Shown one piece after another: positions 34,507-43,626 of a DNA stretch of 64,000 bases. How positions within the stretch are numbered: the stretch's first letter is position 1; every line of letters starts with the position of its first letter. The notes below the pieces were generated by a model. It saw nothing but the letters and a program-made list of their open reading frames with translations, had not been told where the DNA came from and made no database searches. This DNA is from JBJXHC01 sp046160825 (GTDB taxonomy: Bacteria; Bacteroidota; Ignavibacteria; UBA10030; UBA6906), in NCBI GenBank assembly GCA_046160825.1, contig JBJXHC010000017.1, forward strand, positions 1 to 64,000, read 5' to 3'. The translations under genes and the position numbers were made by a program.

Positions 34507-35832
34507 CTAGAACTTTACCGGCATTTCAGGCCACGACTCCCACGGCCAATAGAAATTCCAGTAGGGTCCACGGAGAAAAGTGCCGATGATGGTAAAGACG
34601 ATGATGAGAAGACAGATAAGGAGGAATACCATATTCTGCTTTTTCCGCTCGGGCGCAAACCACACTCCCACGGAGTTGATCCCGGACGTGTCGCGATACG
34701 GCCACCAGACTGCCAGGAGCACGAGAAAGCCCGGCAACAAGATTCCGCCAATCAATGCGCCATTGATCGTGAAGAGCCCGAGGTTGAGTGTTGTATCCGT
34801 AACAATCTCCTGCAGCCAAAGAAAATACCACGGTGCTTTTGCCGGGTTCGGTGTTACTGTTGGATTAGCAGCGGTCTCCAGTGGTGCCCGGAAGACGATT
34901 GTCAGGATCACTGAGGCCACAAATGTCAGAAGGGTGACAAGCCAGATCCTTCGTGTCAGGTTTGGTGTTGAGGGGATGGAGTCTTTCTCCTCATCAACCA
35001 TGGTGTTCTTCACGTGAACGGTCGCGCCCTGCGTGATGCCAAGAAGTGAATACGTCTTGGACTTGACTGGAGCGACGGTCTCCGCACGCTGTTCAAGGAT
35101 TTCATGGTCAACCACGGCCAGACCCCCGTCTTTTCTCACACGCCACATATGCCATGAGAAAAGAAACAGCACGACCATGGGGAGAAAAAACACGTGAAGG
35201 ACATAGAACCGGATGAGCGCATTCTGGTCGATTTCACTGCCACCGAGGAGGAAGAAGCGAATCCACTCGCCGACGAGTGGCGCTGCGCTTGCAATGTTTG
35301 TTCCTACGGTGATTGCCCAGAACGCAAGCTGATCCCATGGAAGCAGGTATCCAGTAAACGAGAGAAGGAGTGTAACGAGCAGAAGTGCAACCCCAATAAT
35401 CCAGTTCAGAGGGCGGTTTGCACCAACTGCGCTTCCGTTCTTGTACGCACCGGTGAGGAACACCCGTACCATGTGCAGAAATACGACGGCCACCATCAGG
35501 TGGGCGCAAATGCGGTGGAGTCCACGCAACAGCCATCCAAACGAGACGACATACTCGAGGTCCTTCACAGAACTGTATGCCCGCTCTACCGACGGCACGT
35601 ACAGAAACATCAACACGACACCGGTAAATACAAGAATCATGAATAAGACAAACGAAATTGTTCCAAGATAGAAAGAGTAATTCCACGAGAGGCTTTTCTT
35701 CGAGACCTTGTTCGGGAACCAGTGCAGCATCAGGTTCTTGACGATGGCATCGCCGGACTCTTTGTCGCTGCCGGGGTTCCATGTCCAGGTAAGCTTCTTG
35801 TACAATCTCTTGGTTGATTCTGCGAGTGACAT
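34507..35832 (-). CDS. cytochrome b of a Rieske/cytochrome b quinol oxidoreductase
   Basis: This 441-residue cytochrome b/b6 family protein has about nine helices. Helix B has H-x13-H (RGLHRICAHLMVAVVFLHMV) and helix D has H-x14-H (LHVFFLPMVVLFLFSWHMWR), the b6 spacing that binds two hemes. The C-terminal half starts near PAKAPWYFLWLQEIV; the Qo-site PEWY glutamate is Ala here (APWY). It probably oxidises menaquinol and passes electrons to the Rieske protein and cytochrome c. A GGGGAA ribosome site precedes the ATG. Confidence 0.93.
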   Translation of the reverse strand: MSLAESTKRLYKKLTWTWNPGSDKESGDAIVKNLMLHWFPNKVSKKSLSWNYSFYLGTISFVLFMILVFTGVVLMFLYVPSVERAYSSVKDLEYVVSFGWLLRGLHRICAHLMVAVVFLHMVRVFLTGAYKNGSAVGANRPLNWIIGVALLLVTLLLSFTGYLLPWDQLAFWAITVGTNIASAAPLVGEWIRFFLLGGSEIDQNALIRFYVLHVFFLPMVVLFLFSWHMWRVRKDGGLAVVDHEILEQRAETVAPVKSKTYSLLGITQGATVHVKNTMVDEEKDSIPSTPNLTRRIWLVTLLTFVASVILTIVFRAPLETAANPTVTPNPAKAPWYFLWLQEIVTDTTLNLGLFTINGALIGGILLPGFLVLLAVWWPYRDTSGINSVGVWFAPERKKQNMVFLLICLLIIVFTIIGTFLRGPYWNFYWPWESWPEMPVKF

Positions 35833-35853
35833 CTTCAGTTCCCCTGTTCCGTG

Positions 35854-36405
35854 TTATACCGTGAGTCTGAAATTCTGATCGACCTCATCGTTCAAGTTCA
35901 CAACAAGTTGTCCGTCGTCCGGCGATACTTCAAGCTTGTACCAGTGCAACGGGCCCGGTGCCGGTCCGGCATAGTTCGTTCCATCAGCATAGAATTTGGA
36001 GCCGTGACAGGGGCAGTGAAATTCAAATGGAACATTTTTTTTCTCGCCGTCAATTTCGACCTGCTTCGGCTGGTTGAGTTTTGTGTATTTGACGGTGCAT
36101 CCCAAATGCGTACACGCGCCCGAGATGGCGTAGAACGATTTGCCTTCCTTGAACACATACAGTCGTTTGTCTTCGAGGAATGTCACACCTTCGGCAAGCA
36201 GCGAAGGGGGCCCGATCTTGAACTTCTGCGGCGGCTCGTAGAGAACATTTGGAATCAGGGACCGGACTGATTGAATGCCAAACCCCGCAAGTCCTGCCAG
36301 CATCCCAGCGAAACCGAGTTTCTGGAGAAAGGAACGCCGGTTCTCGTCTGATGCAGGATCGCTCTTCGCTTCAGAGGTGGGATCTGATTTCTTGAATGAC
36401 TTCAT
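35854..36405 (-). CDS. Rieske [2Fe-2S] iron-sulfur protein
   Basis: This 183-residue protein has a twin-arginine-like anchor (ENRRSFLQKLGFAGMLAGLA, about 22-41) and a C-terminal Rieske domain. Its cluster ligands are in CTHLGCTVKY (Cys-x-His) and CPCHGSKFYADG (Cys-x2-His). It is the iron-sulfur subunit of the bc-type complex encoded with the downstream cytochrome b. It starts 5 bp after the end of the oxidoreductase gene. Confidence 0.95.
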   Translation of the reverse strand: MKSFKKSDPTSEAKSDPASDENRRSFLQKLGFAGMLAGLAGFGIQSVRSLIPNVLYEPPQKFKIGPPSLLAEGVTFLEDKRLYVFKEGKSFYAISGACTHLGCTVKYTKLNQPKQVEIDGEKKNVPFEFHCPCHGSKFYADGTNYAGPAPGPLHWYKLEVSPDDGQLVVNLNDEVDQNFRLTV

Positions 36406-36409
36406 GAAG

Positions 36410-38314
36410 TTATGCCACCTCTTTCTGTTCGTAATAGAATACTTCCATTGTCATTGCATCTGTGGGACAGCGGAGCGCACACAGGCCGCATCGAATGCAC
36501 GTATCGTCATCCTTCAACATCGCGGAGGCTGGCTGGAACGGATCAACGGTGTAGTGTTCAACCAACTGTGCTTTTGTGGCTTCGTCAACATCCAGGGCGG
36601 CAAGCGGAACGAGTTTCAAGCAATACTCCGGACAGATATCGACGCAACGATTACACATGACACATTTCTCTGCATCGTAAATGGTCTGGACGTGACATGC
36701 GAGGCAGCGTTCTGCTTGTGTCCGTGCCTGCTCTTCCGTATATCCAGATTCGACCTCAGAGATCCCCGTCCTTCGATTCAAGTCAATTGTTGGCGGGGCC
36801 TCACGCTCAAGCTGCTCATAGTCCTCTGGCCGTGTGAACCGACGGGTCGGGATCTTTTCAATAGAAAGATTGTAGTAGGTCTCCGGCTTTTGCGCACGGA
36901 GAAACTCATCCATCGAGAGAGCTGCTCTTTTTCCATTGGCAACAGCATCGATAATGTTGCGAGGGCCGAACGCAACATCGCCGCCAGCAAACACGCCCGG
37001 TGCGGTTGTCGCAAGTGTCTCGGGGTTGATCCTGACAAAACGGGCAGGCGTTAGTTCAATTCCGTCTATTGGCTTGATAAACGAAAGGTCGGCCTGCTGC
37101 CCGATCGCAAGAACGACTGAATCAGCTTCAAACCATTCGGAATATTCCTGGTCGTACACCGGATTAAACCGGCCATTTTCATCATACGTTCGTTTGACAC
37201 CGATGAACTCAACACCCTTCAGCTTTCCATTCTCACCAAAGAATTTTTTGGGTCCACGTTGCGGGTGAAAAATAATTCCTTCCCGCTTCGCCTCTTCAAA
37301 TTCCTCATGACCCTGTGCCGTCCGCAGCACCGGCATTTCCTCAAACGATTCCAGACTTGCAACATGCACTTCTGACGCGCCGCCACGCATGGCCGTGCGA
37401 GCGGCATCCATCGCCTCATGAATATCAGGTGACGATTCATCGGGTCCACCGCGCAATGCTGATCGCGCTGCGTCAAAAGCGACAAACCCTCCGCCTATCA
37501 CCAGTACCTTTTTTCCAAGGTTTACACGGTAGCCGTTGTTGATATTGAGCAGATAGTCGATTGCTTTGACGACTCCGTCGAGGGTATTCCCTTCGATATT
37601 GAGATCGCGCCCCTTCTGCGTACCCACAGAAATGAAAATGGCCTCATACCCCTGCGCCTTGAGTTCGCTGATGCCGAACTTCTCCGTCAGCGGAGTGCTG
37701 TATTTGACCTCGGCACCGAGGAAAGTAATCTTTTCGATCTCCATGTCGATGAGACTTCGTGAAAGCCGGTACTCGGGTATTCCATGGCGCAACATCCCTC
37801 CAGCAACATCCGTCGCCTCAAATACGGTCACCTGGTATCCCATCAGTGCAAGATCATGTGCACAGGAAAGTCCCGATGGCCCCGAACCTACAACAGCGAC
37901 CTTCCTGTTCTTCACAATGCTCTTGCGAACCTCGACCTGAGCCGGAAGATGCCACGGCGACTTGTTCCCCTGCTCGTGCGCACCATTAAACAGTTCGTTC
38001 TGTTTATCCGGCTCGACAGACTCAACGCCGTACTTCTCTGTGACGAATCGCTTCAGTGCCCGAATGCTGACTGGCGCGTCGATCTTGCCACGTCGGCACC
38101 AATCCTCACACGGGGCGGCGCACACACGCCCGCACACACTGGCAAAAGGATTGGGTGATCGTGCTGTGAGATAGGCTTCCTCGTAGCGCTGCTCTGCGAT
38201 GAGTTGTACATATCTCCCCGCATCCGTGTGGATTGGGCATCCCATCTGGCAGGGAACGAGGTTTTTCCAGAATTCAATATCGGGGATTTGTATGGAGTGT
38301 CTCTTCGTCATCAT
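36410..38314 (-). CDS. FAD/NAD(P)-binding oxidoreductase with N- and C-terminal iron-sulfur domains (GltD-like)
   Basis: This 634-residue protein resembles the glutamate synthase small subunit. The N-terminal cysteine-rich domain (about 20-85) has CQMGCPIHTDAGRY and SVCGRVCAAPCEDWCRRG. Two Rossmann motifs follow (VAVVGSGPSGLSCAHDLALM and VLVIGGGFVAFDAARSALR). The C-terminal two-cluster ferredoxin domain has CVMCNRCVDICPEYC and CIRCGLCALRCPTDA. With no large GltB partner, it is more likely an NAD(P)H/ferredoxin/quinone-type oxidoreductase feeding the complex behind it. It is the first gene of the nos operon. The ATG at 38314 replaces a long non-homologous extension. Confidence 0.88.
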   Translation of the reverse strand: MMTKRHSIQIPDIEFWKNLVPCQMGCPIHTDAGRYVQLIAEQRYEEAYLTARSPNPFASVCGRVCAAPCEDWCRRGKIDAPVSIRALKRFVTEKYGVESVEPDKQNELFNGAHEQGNKSPWHLPAQVEVRKSIVKNRKVAVVGSGPSGLSCAHDLALMGYQVTVFEATDVAGGMLRHGIPEYRLSRSLIDMEIEKITFLGAEVKYSTPLTEKFGISELKAQGYEAIFISVGTQKGRDLNIEGNTLDGVVKAIDYLLNINNGYRVNLGKKVLVIGGGFVAFDAARSALRGGPDESSPDIHEAMDAARTAMRGGASEVHVASLESFEEMPVLRTAQGHEEFEEAKREGIIFHPQRGPKKFFGENGKLKGVEFIGVKRTYDENGRFNPVYDQEYSEWFEADSVVLAIGQQADLSFIKPIDGIELTPARFVRINPETLATTAPGVFAGGDVAFGPRNIIDAVANGKRAALSMDEFLRAQKPETYYNLSIEKIPTRRFTRPEDYEQLEREAPPTIDLNRRTGISEVESGYTEEQARTQAERCLACHVQTIYDAEKCVMCNRCVDICPEYCLKLVPLAALDVDEATKAQLVEHYTVDPFQPASAMLKDDDTCIRCGLCALRCPTDAMTMEVFYYEQKEVA

Positions 38315-38617
38315 TGTACAGTCGGATAGTTCCGAAGCGGCAATCGTTATGCCAGTAATCAGACGCTTTTGTCCTCTAATACTGGTCGTTCTGAGCAAAA
38401 ATGAGCGCTGGTAACACCTGTTCTTTTGCAAAACTGCAAACCGAGGGGGTTGATTTCGCAAAAACGAGAAGAGTGTCAGGTCAGATGATGAGTGCAAACT
38501 CCCGTCAGATCTTTTGGCGCAGTCCCTCAACGCAAAGCTTGGGACAGCGCGGACAGGAGCGAAGTCCACAGAGGGCAGTGGTACGTGTGATGGGATGTAG
38601 GGGAAGGAACGGTAGGA
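38315..38617. other. gene-free region upstream of the nos operon
   Basis: This 303-bp stretch separates the glycosyltransferase-like gene from the nos operon; both are on the minus strand. It holds the palindrome described at 38425-38440 and must contain the nos promoter. No clear housekeeping -35/-10 pair was found on the minus strand. No coding frame here is believable. Confidence 0.4.
38425..38440 (-). promoter_or_regulatory. CRP/FNR-type palindrome upstream of the nos operon
   Basis: TTTGCA-AAAC-TGCAAA is a perfect 6-4-6 inverted repeat centred 118 bp before the operon start codon. Its inner TTGCA-N4-TGCAA has the same 5-4-5 geometry as FNR sites (TTGAT-N4-ATCAA). CRP/FNR family regulators (FNR, DNR, NNR) are the usual controllers of nos genes, so an operator is a reasonable inference. 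No such regulator gene lies in the window. Confidence 0.45.
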
Positions 38618-40048
38618 CTATTGCAACCTTAGCTCCGGCATCGCAAGAATCACAACATCGTTATTCCGCATGTCATAGCCGAGAAAAGACTCCAGATATT
38701 CAACCATGGATTCAACACAATAGATGGTGTATGCATCGCGTTGCAGGCGTTTTACTTCATCCAACGGAAGAGCATCTATGAAGCGGACCTCGGGATCCGT
38801 CTTCTGGCGATAGACACGCTCGGTGGTTGAACGCAAGAGTCCGACTGTGTCCTCCTCCAGTGCGTCGTTCTCCAACCATAGAATCGGTCCGCTCCCTGTC
38901 ATTACAACGCTTTTGCCTTCGAGATGAAACTCTCCGATTGCCTTCCGGTGAAGATGAACAAGGTTCAGCTTGTCGGTGTAGTCGAATACCATTCCGCTGT
39001 GCAGATTGAATCCAAGTGTGCCTCTCCTTCCATGATGACGAACGACATCGGGATTGATAAATGCAAAGCCGAAAAGGCAGGCGAGAAAAAGAATGAATTG
39101 ATTGCGGGATGCAAGCGTGTCGATCAACAGAATCAAAAACGGCAAGGCGGGAAGCAGGTACTCACGCTCCAAGGGGAACGCAAGAAAGAGCGCCGCATAG
39201 GTACCGAGTCCGGTACAGGCAACAAGCAGGAGAGGCGCTGAGCGTTGCAACATGAAACATAAGGTTTTCCGTTTCCGGAATACGATAAATCCAGTAGCAA
39301 TCGCCGCCAATGGACCGAATGCATAGACACCGCGATATCCGAAAAGGAGAACCCGTTCAGTAAAGGCAAGTTGGATATCACCCATCTGGAAACGCGTTTC
39401 TGCAATCCAGTCTGAGAGTCCATACTTCGTCAGCAGTGGTAGAAATGTCGCAACGCAAGTCATCCCGGCGACCGCAATCATAAGCGCGACGCTACGCGCT
39501 GAGCGTGTGGTACTATACAGCATCACGACAATCGGTACAACTGCCACAATGTTCGTTGGCCGAAAACCTGTGGCAAGTCCGAGAAATAACCCGGCGAGAA
39601 TCGCTTTCCCCTTGTGTGCGTTGTGGAGCGCGAGAACAATACAGAGCAGGGACCAGACATAGTCCATGGTCATGACAGAGCTTTTCCACAGAAGCGGAGC
39701 GAATGCGAGGGCGAGAACAGCAAACATGGGGAATCTTGCTGTACCCGCAACGAACCGGGACCAGACAACAACGAGTAGGAGTGTCGCCGCAATTGTCGAA
39801 GCGTTAGAAAGCGGCGCTCCGCCTAGCGCAACGAACGGCGCAGAAATGAACTCGTGCAGCGGATATCCCGGAAGGCGGGATGGGGTGTATTCTCCTTCCG
39901 ACCACAATCTCTTCGTTGTGTCAGCAACGCGCCAAGCATCAGCATCCGAACCGTAACCGTTCCAAATGAAGGGGAGGCGGGTTATTACAACGAGGAGTAG
40001 GATGAACAGCAGGTGATTGGGCCGAAGTCCGTTGGAGCTTGAAGGCAT
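38618..40048 (-). CDS. polytopic membrane protein, GT-C glycosyltransferase-like
   Basis: This 476-residue protein has about ten hydrophobic helices. An N-terminal luminal loop with two Asp (GYGSDADAWRVADTTKRLW) is followed by the SRLPGYPLHEF segment. A GLATGFRPTNIVAVVPIVV block and a C-terminal soluble domain (about 370-476) complete it. The layout is that of GT-C (PMT/ArnT-like) lipid-linked sugar transferases. The acidic loop after helix 1 would be catalytic in that fold. The substrate is unknown. The ATG at 40048 is preferred to one at 40072. The gene lies alone between sdhB and the nos operon. Confidence 0.65.
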   Translation of the reverse strand: MPSSSNGLRPNHLLFILLLVVITRLPFIWNGYGSDADAWRVADTTKRLWSEGEYTPSRLPGYPLHEFISAPFVALGGAPLSNASTIAATLLLVVVWSRFVAGTARFPMFAVLALAFAPLLWKSSVMTMDYVWSLLCIVLALHNAHKGKAILAGLFLGLATGFRPTNIVAVVPIVVMLYSTTRSARSVALMIAVAGMTCVATFLPLLTKYGLSDWIAETRFQMGDIQLAFTERVLLFGYRGVYAFGPLAAIATGFIVFRKRKTLCFMLQRSAPLLLVACTGLGTYAALFLAFPLEREYLLPALPFLILLIDTLASRNQFILFLACLFGFAFINPDVVRHHGRRGTLGFNLHSGMVFDYTDKLNLVHLHRKAIGEFHLEGKSVVMTGSGPILWLENDALEEDTVGLLRSTTERVYRQKTDPEVRFIDALPLDEVKRLQRDAYTIYCVESMVEYLESFLGYDMRNNDVVILAMPELRLQ

Positions 40049-40121
40049 GAGTCGGTTCCGGAAACAGTACAAGGGTGCAGGTCAACGTGTCCCGCAGATC
40101 GGTACGATTCGAGACGAAGCT

Positions 40122-40862
40122 TTATACGATCTTTGCGGAAAGAAACTCTCTGTTGAGGCGCGCAATATGCGAGACCGAAATCTCCTTCGGGCACTCCGCT
40201 TCGCATGCATAGGTGTTGGAACAGGAACCAAATCCTTCGGCGTCCATTTGTGCAACCATGGAATCGACGCGCTGGGCGCGCTCGGCTTGCCCTTGCGGTA
40301 ACAAGGCGAGCTGTGATACCTTTGCGGAAACGAAGAGCATTGCAGAACCATTCTTGCACGCGGCAACACATGCACCACAACCAATGCACGCCGCGGCATC
40401 GAATGCCTCATCGGCAATCACTTTGGGAATGGGGATGGTGTTCGCGTCCGGAGTGCCGCCGGTTTTCACACTGACGAAACCGCCGACCTGTATAATGCGA
40501 TCAAAGGATGTCCGGTCAACCACGAGATCCTTGAGAACCGGAAAGGGCGTTGCGCGCCACGGCTCGACAACGAGATGATCTCCATCCTTAAATGACCGCA
40601 TCCGTAACTCGCACGTAGCAATACCCCGGTGCGGACCGTGTGCCCGACCATTGACCATCATGCCGCAACTGCCGCAGATTCCTTCACGGCAGTCATGGTC
40701 GAATGCCACAGGCTCTTCATCTTTCTTCACTAATTCATCGTTCAGTACATCCAACATTTCGAGGAACGATGCATCAGAAGGAATATCCTTTACTGTATAA
40801 TTGACGAACCTGCCCTTATCATCCCTGTTTTTCTGCCGCCAGATTTCGACTGTGAAGTTCAT
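40122..40862 (-). CDS. sdhB: succinate dehydrogenase/fumarate reductase iron-sulfur subunit
   Basis: This 246-residue protein carries electrons from SdhA to the membrane quinone site. The N-terminal [2Fe-2S] domain has DHDCREGICGSCGMMVNG. The C-terminal part has CIGCGACVAACKNGSAMLF and a later CxxxCP region (YACEAECPKEIS) for the [4Fe-4S] and [3Fe-4S] clusters. The ATG overlaps the sdhA stop by one base. The gene order C-A-B is that of Bacteroidota/epsilon-type enzymes with one cytochrome b subunit. Confidence 0.95.
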   Translation of the reverse strand: MNFTVEIWRQKNRDDKGRFVNYTVKDIPSDASFLEMLDVLNDELVKKDEEPVAFDHDCREGICGSCGMMVNGRAHGPHRGIATCELRMRSFKDGDHLVVEPWRATPFPVLKDLVVDRTSFDRIIQVGGFVSVKTGGTPDANTIPIPKVIADEAFDAAACIGCGACVAACKNGSAMLFVSAKVSQLALLPQGQAERAQRVDSMVAQMDAEGFGSCSNTYACEAECPKEISVSHIARLNREFLSAKIV

Positions 40863-42775
40863 TATTTGTAACTCCTCTGGGAAGGTTTCACGTGTTCGAA
40901 TGTCAGGGGTTCCTTGTGAAGTTTCGGTTCGGCGCCGACCCCGGAGAACTCCCAGGCCGCGGCATACGAGAACTGTTCATCGTTCCTCTGGGCTTCACCG
41001 TCCTCCGTCTGGTACTCTTCACGGAAATGTCCGCCGCAGGATTCTTCGCGGTGTAACGCATCCCGCGCCAACAATTCGCCAAGCTCAATGAAATCCGCAA
41101 CCCGACCGGCACGCTCAAGCTCGCTATTGAGACTGTCATCCGTACCCACGACCTTGACGTCCCGCCAGAACTCCTCACGCAATTTGCCAATCTCGTTGAC
41201 TGCCGTCTGAAGTCCGGCTTTGTTGCGCCCCATGCCCACGTTGTCCCACATGATTTTTCCGAGGGCGCGATGGAATTCATCCACCGTCCGTTTGCCGTTG
41301 ATGGCCATGAACTTCTTGATCTGTGAGCGTACGCCCTCTTCCGCATCTTTGAATGCCGCGTCATCGATGGTAACAGACTCGAACTTGGTTCCGGCAAGAT
41401 AATCGCCGATGGTGTACGGGAGAACAAAATAGCCGTCTGCCAGACCTTGCATCAGTGCGCTGGCACCGAGTCTGTTCGCGCCGTGGTCGGAGAAATTTGC
41501 CTCACCAATCACGTACAATCCGGGGATCGTGCTCATGAGATTGTAATCAACCCAGAGTCCGCCCATCGTGTAGTGGATCGCAGGATAGATTCGCATCGGC
41601 GTTTCGTACGGGTTCTCGCCGGTGATCTCATGATACATGTCGAACAGGTTGCCGTACTTCTCTTCGATCTTCTCCTTGCTGAGACGTTTGATCGCGTCTG
41701 AGAAATCAAGATACACGGCGAGTCCGGTTGGGCCGACACCGTAGCCCGCGTCGCACATGTTCTTGGCGTTGCGTGAGGCGACATCGCGTGGCACAAGGTT
41801 GCCGAACGAAGGATAGCGTCGCTCAAGATAATAGTCGCGCTCACTCTCGGGAATATCCTGCGGACTTCGCTTGTCCCCTTTTTGCTTCGGTACCCAAATG
41901 CGTCCGTCGTTGCGCAGGCTCTCGCTCATCAACGACAGTTTGGACTGGTAGTTGCCGCTCTGAGGGATACATGTCGGGTGAATCTGCGTGAAGCATGGAT
42001 TGGCAAGGAAGGCTCCGCGTTTGTGCGCCCGCCAAATTGCCGTAGCATTGCTGGCCTTTGCCATCGTGGAAAGATAAAACGTGTTGCCGTAGCCGCCTGT
42101 GGCAAGCACCACTGCATCGCCGAGGAGTCGCTCGATCTTTCCATTTCTCAAATCACGAACAATGACGCCCCTGGCCTTCCCGTTGATGACGACAAGGTCG
42201 AGCATCTCGCGTCGGTCGTAGAAGGCAATATTCCCCGCACCAATCTGCCGACTGAGTGATGAATACGCACCGAGAAGCAATTGCTGACCTGTCTGGCCGC
42301 GCGCATAGAACGTACGCGACACCTGCGCTCCGCCGAACGAACGATTGTCCAGCAGTCCGCCATACTCACGCGCAAACGGCACGCCCTGCGCCACGCACTG
42401 ATCGATGATGTTGCCGCTCACTTGCGCAAGACGGTAGACATTTGCCTCACGTGCGCGGTAATCTCCACCCTTCACCGTATCATAGAAGAGACGCCACACA
42501 CTGTCGCCGTCGTTGGCATAATTCTTCGGCGCGTTGATGCCGCCTTGCGCCGCAATGCTGTGCGCCCGGCGCGGGGATTCATGATAGCACAACGACGTGA
42601 CCCTGTAGCCAAGATCGGCAAGCGATGCGGCTGCAGATGAACCGGCAAGCCCGGTCCCGACAACAATAATGTGGAATTTCCGTTTGTTGGCCGGGTTGAC
42701 AAGTTTTATGTTGAAGCGATGCGTGTCCCACTTTTCCTTTATGGGACCGGCGGGAACTTTCGAATCGAGAGCCAT
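40862..42775 (-). CDS. sdhA: succinate dehydrogenase/fumarate reductase flavoprotein subunit
   Basis: This 637-residue flavoprotein interconverts succinate and fumarate. The N-terminal dinucleotide fold is VVGTGLAGSSAAASLADLGY. The covalent FAD histidine is in RRAHSIAAQGGINA. The substrate site includes HPTCIP, and the capping region ends with IHYTMGGLWVDYN and GEANFSDHGANRLGASALMQ. The length is slightly above E. coli SdhA, as in the Bacteroidota type. It starts 15 bp after sdhC. Confidence 0.96.
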   Translation of the reverse strand: MALDSKVPAGPIKEKWDTHRFNIKLVNPANKRKFHIIVVGTGLAGSSAAASLADLGYRVTSLCYHESPRRAHSIAAQGGINAPKNYANDGDSVWRLFYDTVKGGDYRAREANVYRLAQVSGNIIDQCVAQGVPFAREYGGLLDNRSFGGAQVSRTFYARGQTGQQLLLGAYSSLSRQIGAGNIAFYDRREMLDLVVINGKARGVIVRDLRNGKIERLLGDAVVLATGGYGNTFYLSTMAKASNATAIWRAHKRGAFLANPCFTQIHPTCIPQSGNYQSKLSLMSESLRNDGRIWVPKQKGDKRSPQDIPESERDYYLERRYPSFGNLVPRDVASRNAKNMCDAGYGVGPTGLAVYLDFSDAIKRLSKEKIEEKYGNLFDMYHEITGENPYETPMRIYPAIHYTMGGLWVDYNLMSTIPGLYVIGEANFSDHGANRLGASALMQGLADGYFVLPYTIGDYLAGTKFESVTIDDAAFKDAEEGVRSQIKKFMAINGKRTVDEFHRALGKIMWDNVGMGRNKAGLQTAVNEIGKLREEFWRDVKVVGTDDSLNSELERAGRVADFIELGELLARDALHREESCGGHFREEYQTEDGEAQRNDEQFSYAAAWEFSGVGAEPKLHKEPLTFEHVKPSQRSYK

Positions 42776-42790
42776 GTCATCTCATTCCGG

Positions 42791-43444
42791 TTAATGTGCC
42801 AGCAGAAAGTACAAAGGTATTGCAGCGAAAGCCGCGGGTACCACAAGCCAAAAAAGGATTCCGACGAGATTGATCAACGTGAGAAACTTCGCATGACGGA
42901 TACCGAACGTCTGAAATGCAGATTGGAAACCGTGTCGCAAGTGATACCCAAGGAACACAAGTGCGATAATATAGAACCCGACATACAACGGACTGCGGAA
43001 CGCCTCTTCAACGATTTCATACATCGTCCTGCCGTTGGCAAAGAAGCGCGATTGAACAAAAAATGTATTGATGTGAACGACGAGGAACACCGCTACCACC
43101 ATTCCTGTCCAGAAGGCAATGCGGGACGTGAGTGTGGCATTGTCAGAAGCCTTGTTTACTTTGTAGCGTTGCGGTCGCACTTTTCGATTTGCGATCCACA
43201 GCCCGATGCCGACAACAGCATGCAACAAAAACCCTGCGAAGAGAACAATCTCCATCGGTCGCAGCAAAGGGTACGTTGCCATGAACTCCGCATAGACGTC
43301 GAATGTCTCTCCCCCATCCTGCTTAAAGAGGAAGAGATTGATGTAGAGATGGACAATCAGAAAACTGCACAGGAATAGCCCGGTCAGCGCCATCATGACT
43401 TTCTTCCCGACAGATGAAGTCAGGAATGCTTTCGCCTTACTCAT
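42791..43444 (-). CDS. sdhC: succinate dehydrogenase cytochrome b subunit (b558 type)
   Basis: This 217-residue integral membrane anchor has five helices and conserved histidines in LFAGFLLHAVVGIGLW, VFLVVHINTFF and LGYHLRHGF. They would bind two b hemes as in the di-heme, single-subunit enzymes (SdhC of Bacillus, FrdC of Wolinella). It starts the sdhCAB operon. A GC-balanced 180-bp upstream region contains an inverted repeat (43518-43540). Confidence 0.92.
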   Translation of the reverse strand: MSKAKAFLTSSVGKKVMMALTGLFLCSFLIVHLYINLFLFKQDGGETFDVYAEFMATYPLLRPMEIVLFAGFLLHAVVGIGLWIANRKVRPQRYKVNKASDNATLTSRIAFWTGMVVAVFLVVHINTFFVQSRFFANGRTMYEIVEEAFRSPLYVGFYIIALVFLGYHLRHGFQSAFQTFGIRHAKFLTLINLVGILFWLVVPAAFAAIPLYFLLAH

Positions 43445-43517
43445 GGATCCGTCTTTCGACTATGAACGAGTGAAAATGATGTAGTGAAGGAATCGTTGGA
43501 AAGATAACGATGCAGTC

Positions 43518-43540
43518 TTCTTACTGCGTCAAAGTAAGAA
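43518..43540. promoter_or_regulatory. inverted repeat upstream of sdhC
   Basis: TTCTTACT (43518-43525) and AGTAAGAA (43533-43540) are perfect 8-bp inverted arms with a 7-nt centre. On the minus strand the centre overlaps a TTGACG that could be a -35 box, although the best downstream partner (TTATCT) is 19 nt away. It may be an operator or just a hairpin 75 bp before sdhC. Confidence 0.35.
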
Positions 43541-43626
43541 AGAATGGGAAATTGTGCAAGGCTGGGGGTTCTACAAGATTCTACGCATCCGGGAGAAATC
43601 TCGCCACGGAAGGCCACTGACGGAAA

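Noticed and set aside
38315..38569. N-terminal extension of the GltD-like gene
   Set aside because: The added 85 residues have no homology and cover the likely promoter and palindrome. The ATG at 38314 begins at the conserved cysteine-rich domain.
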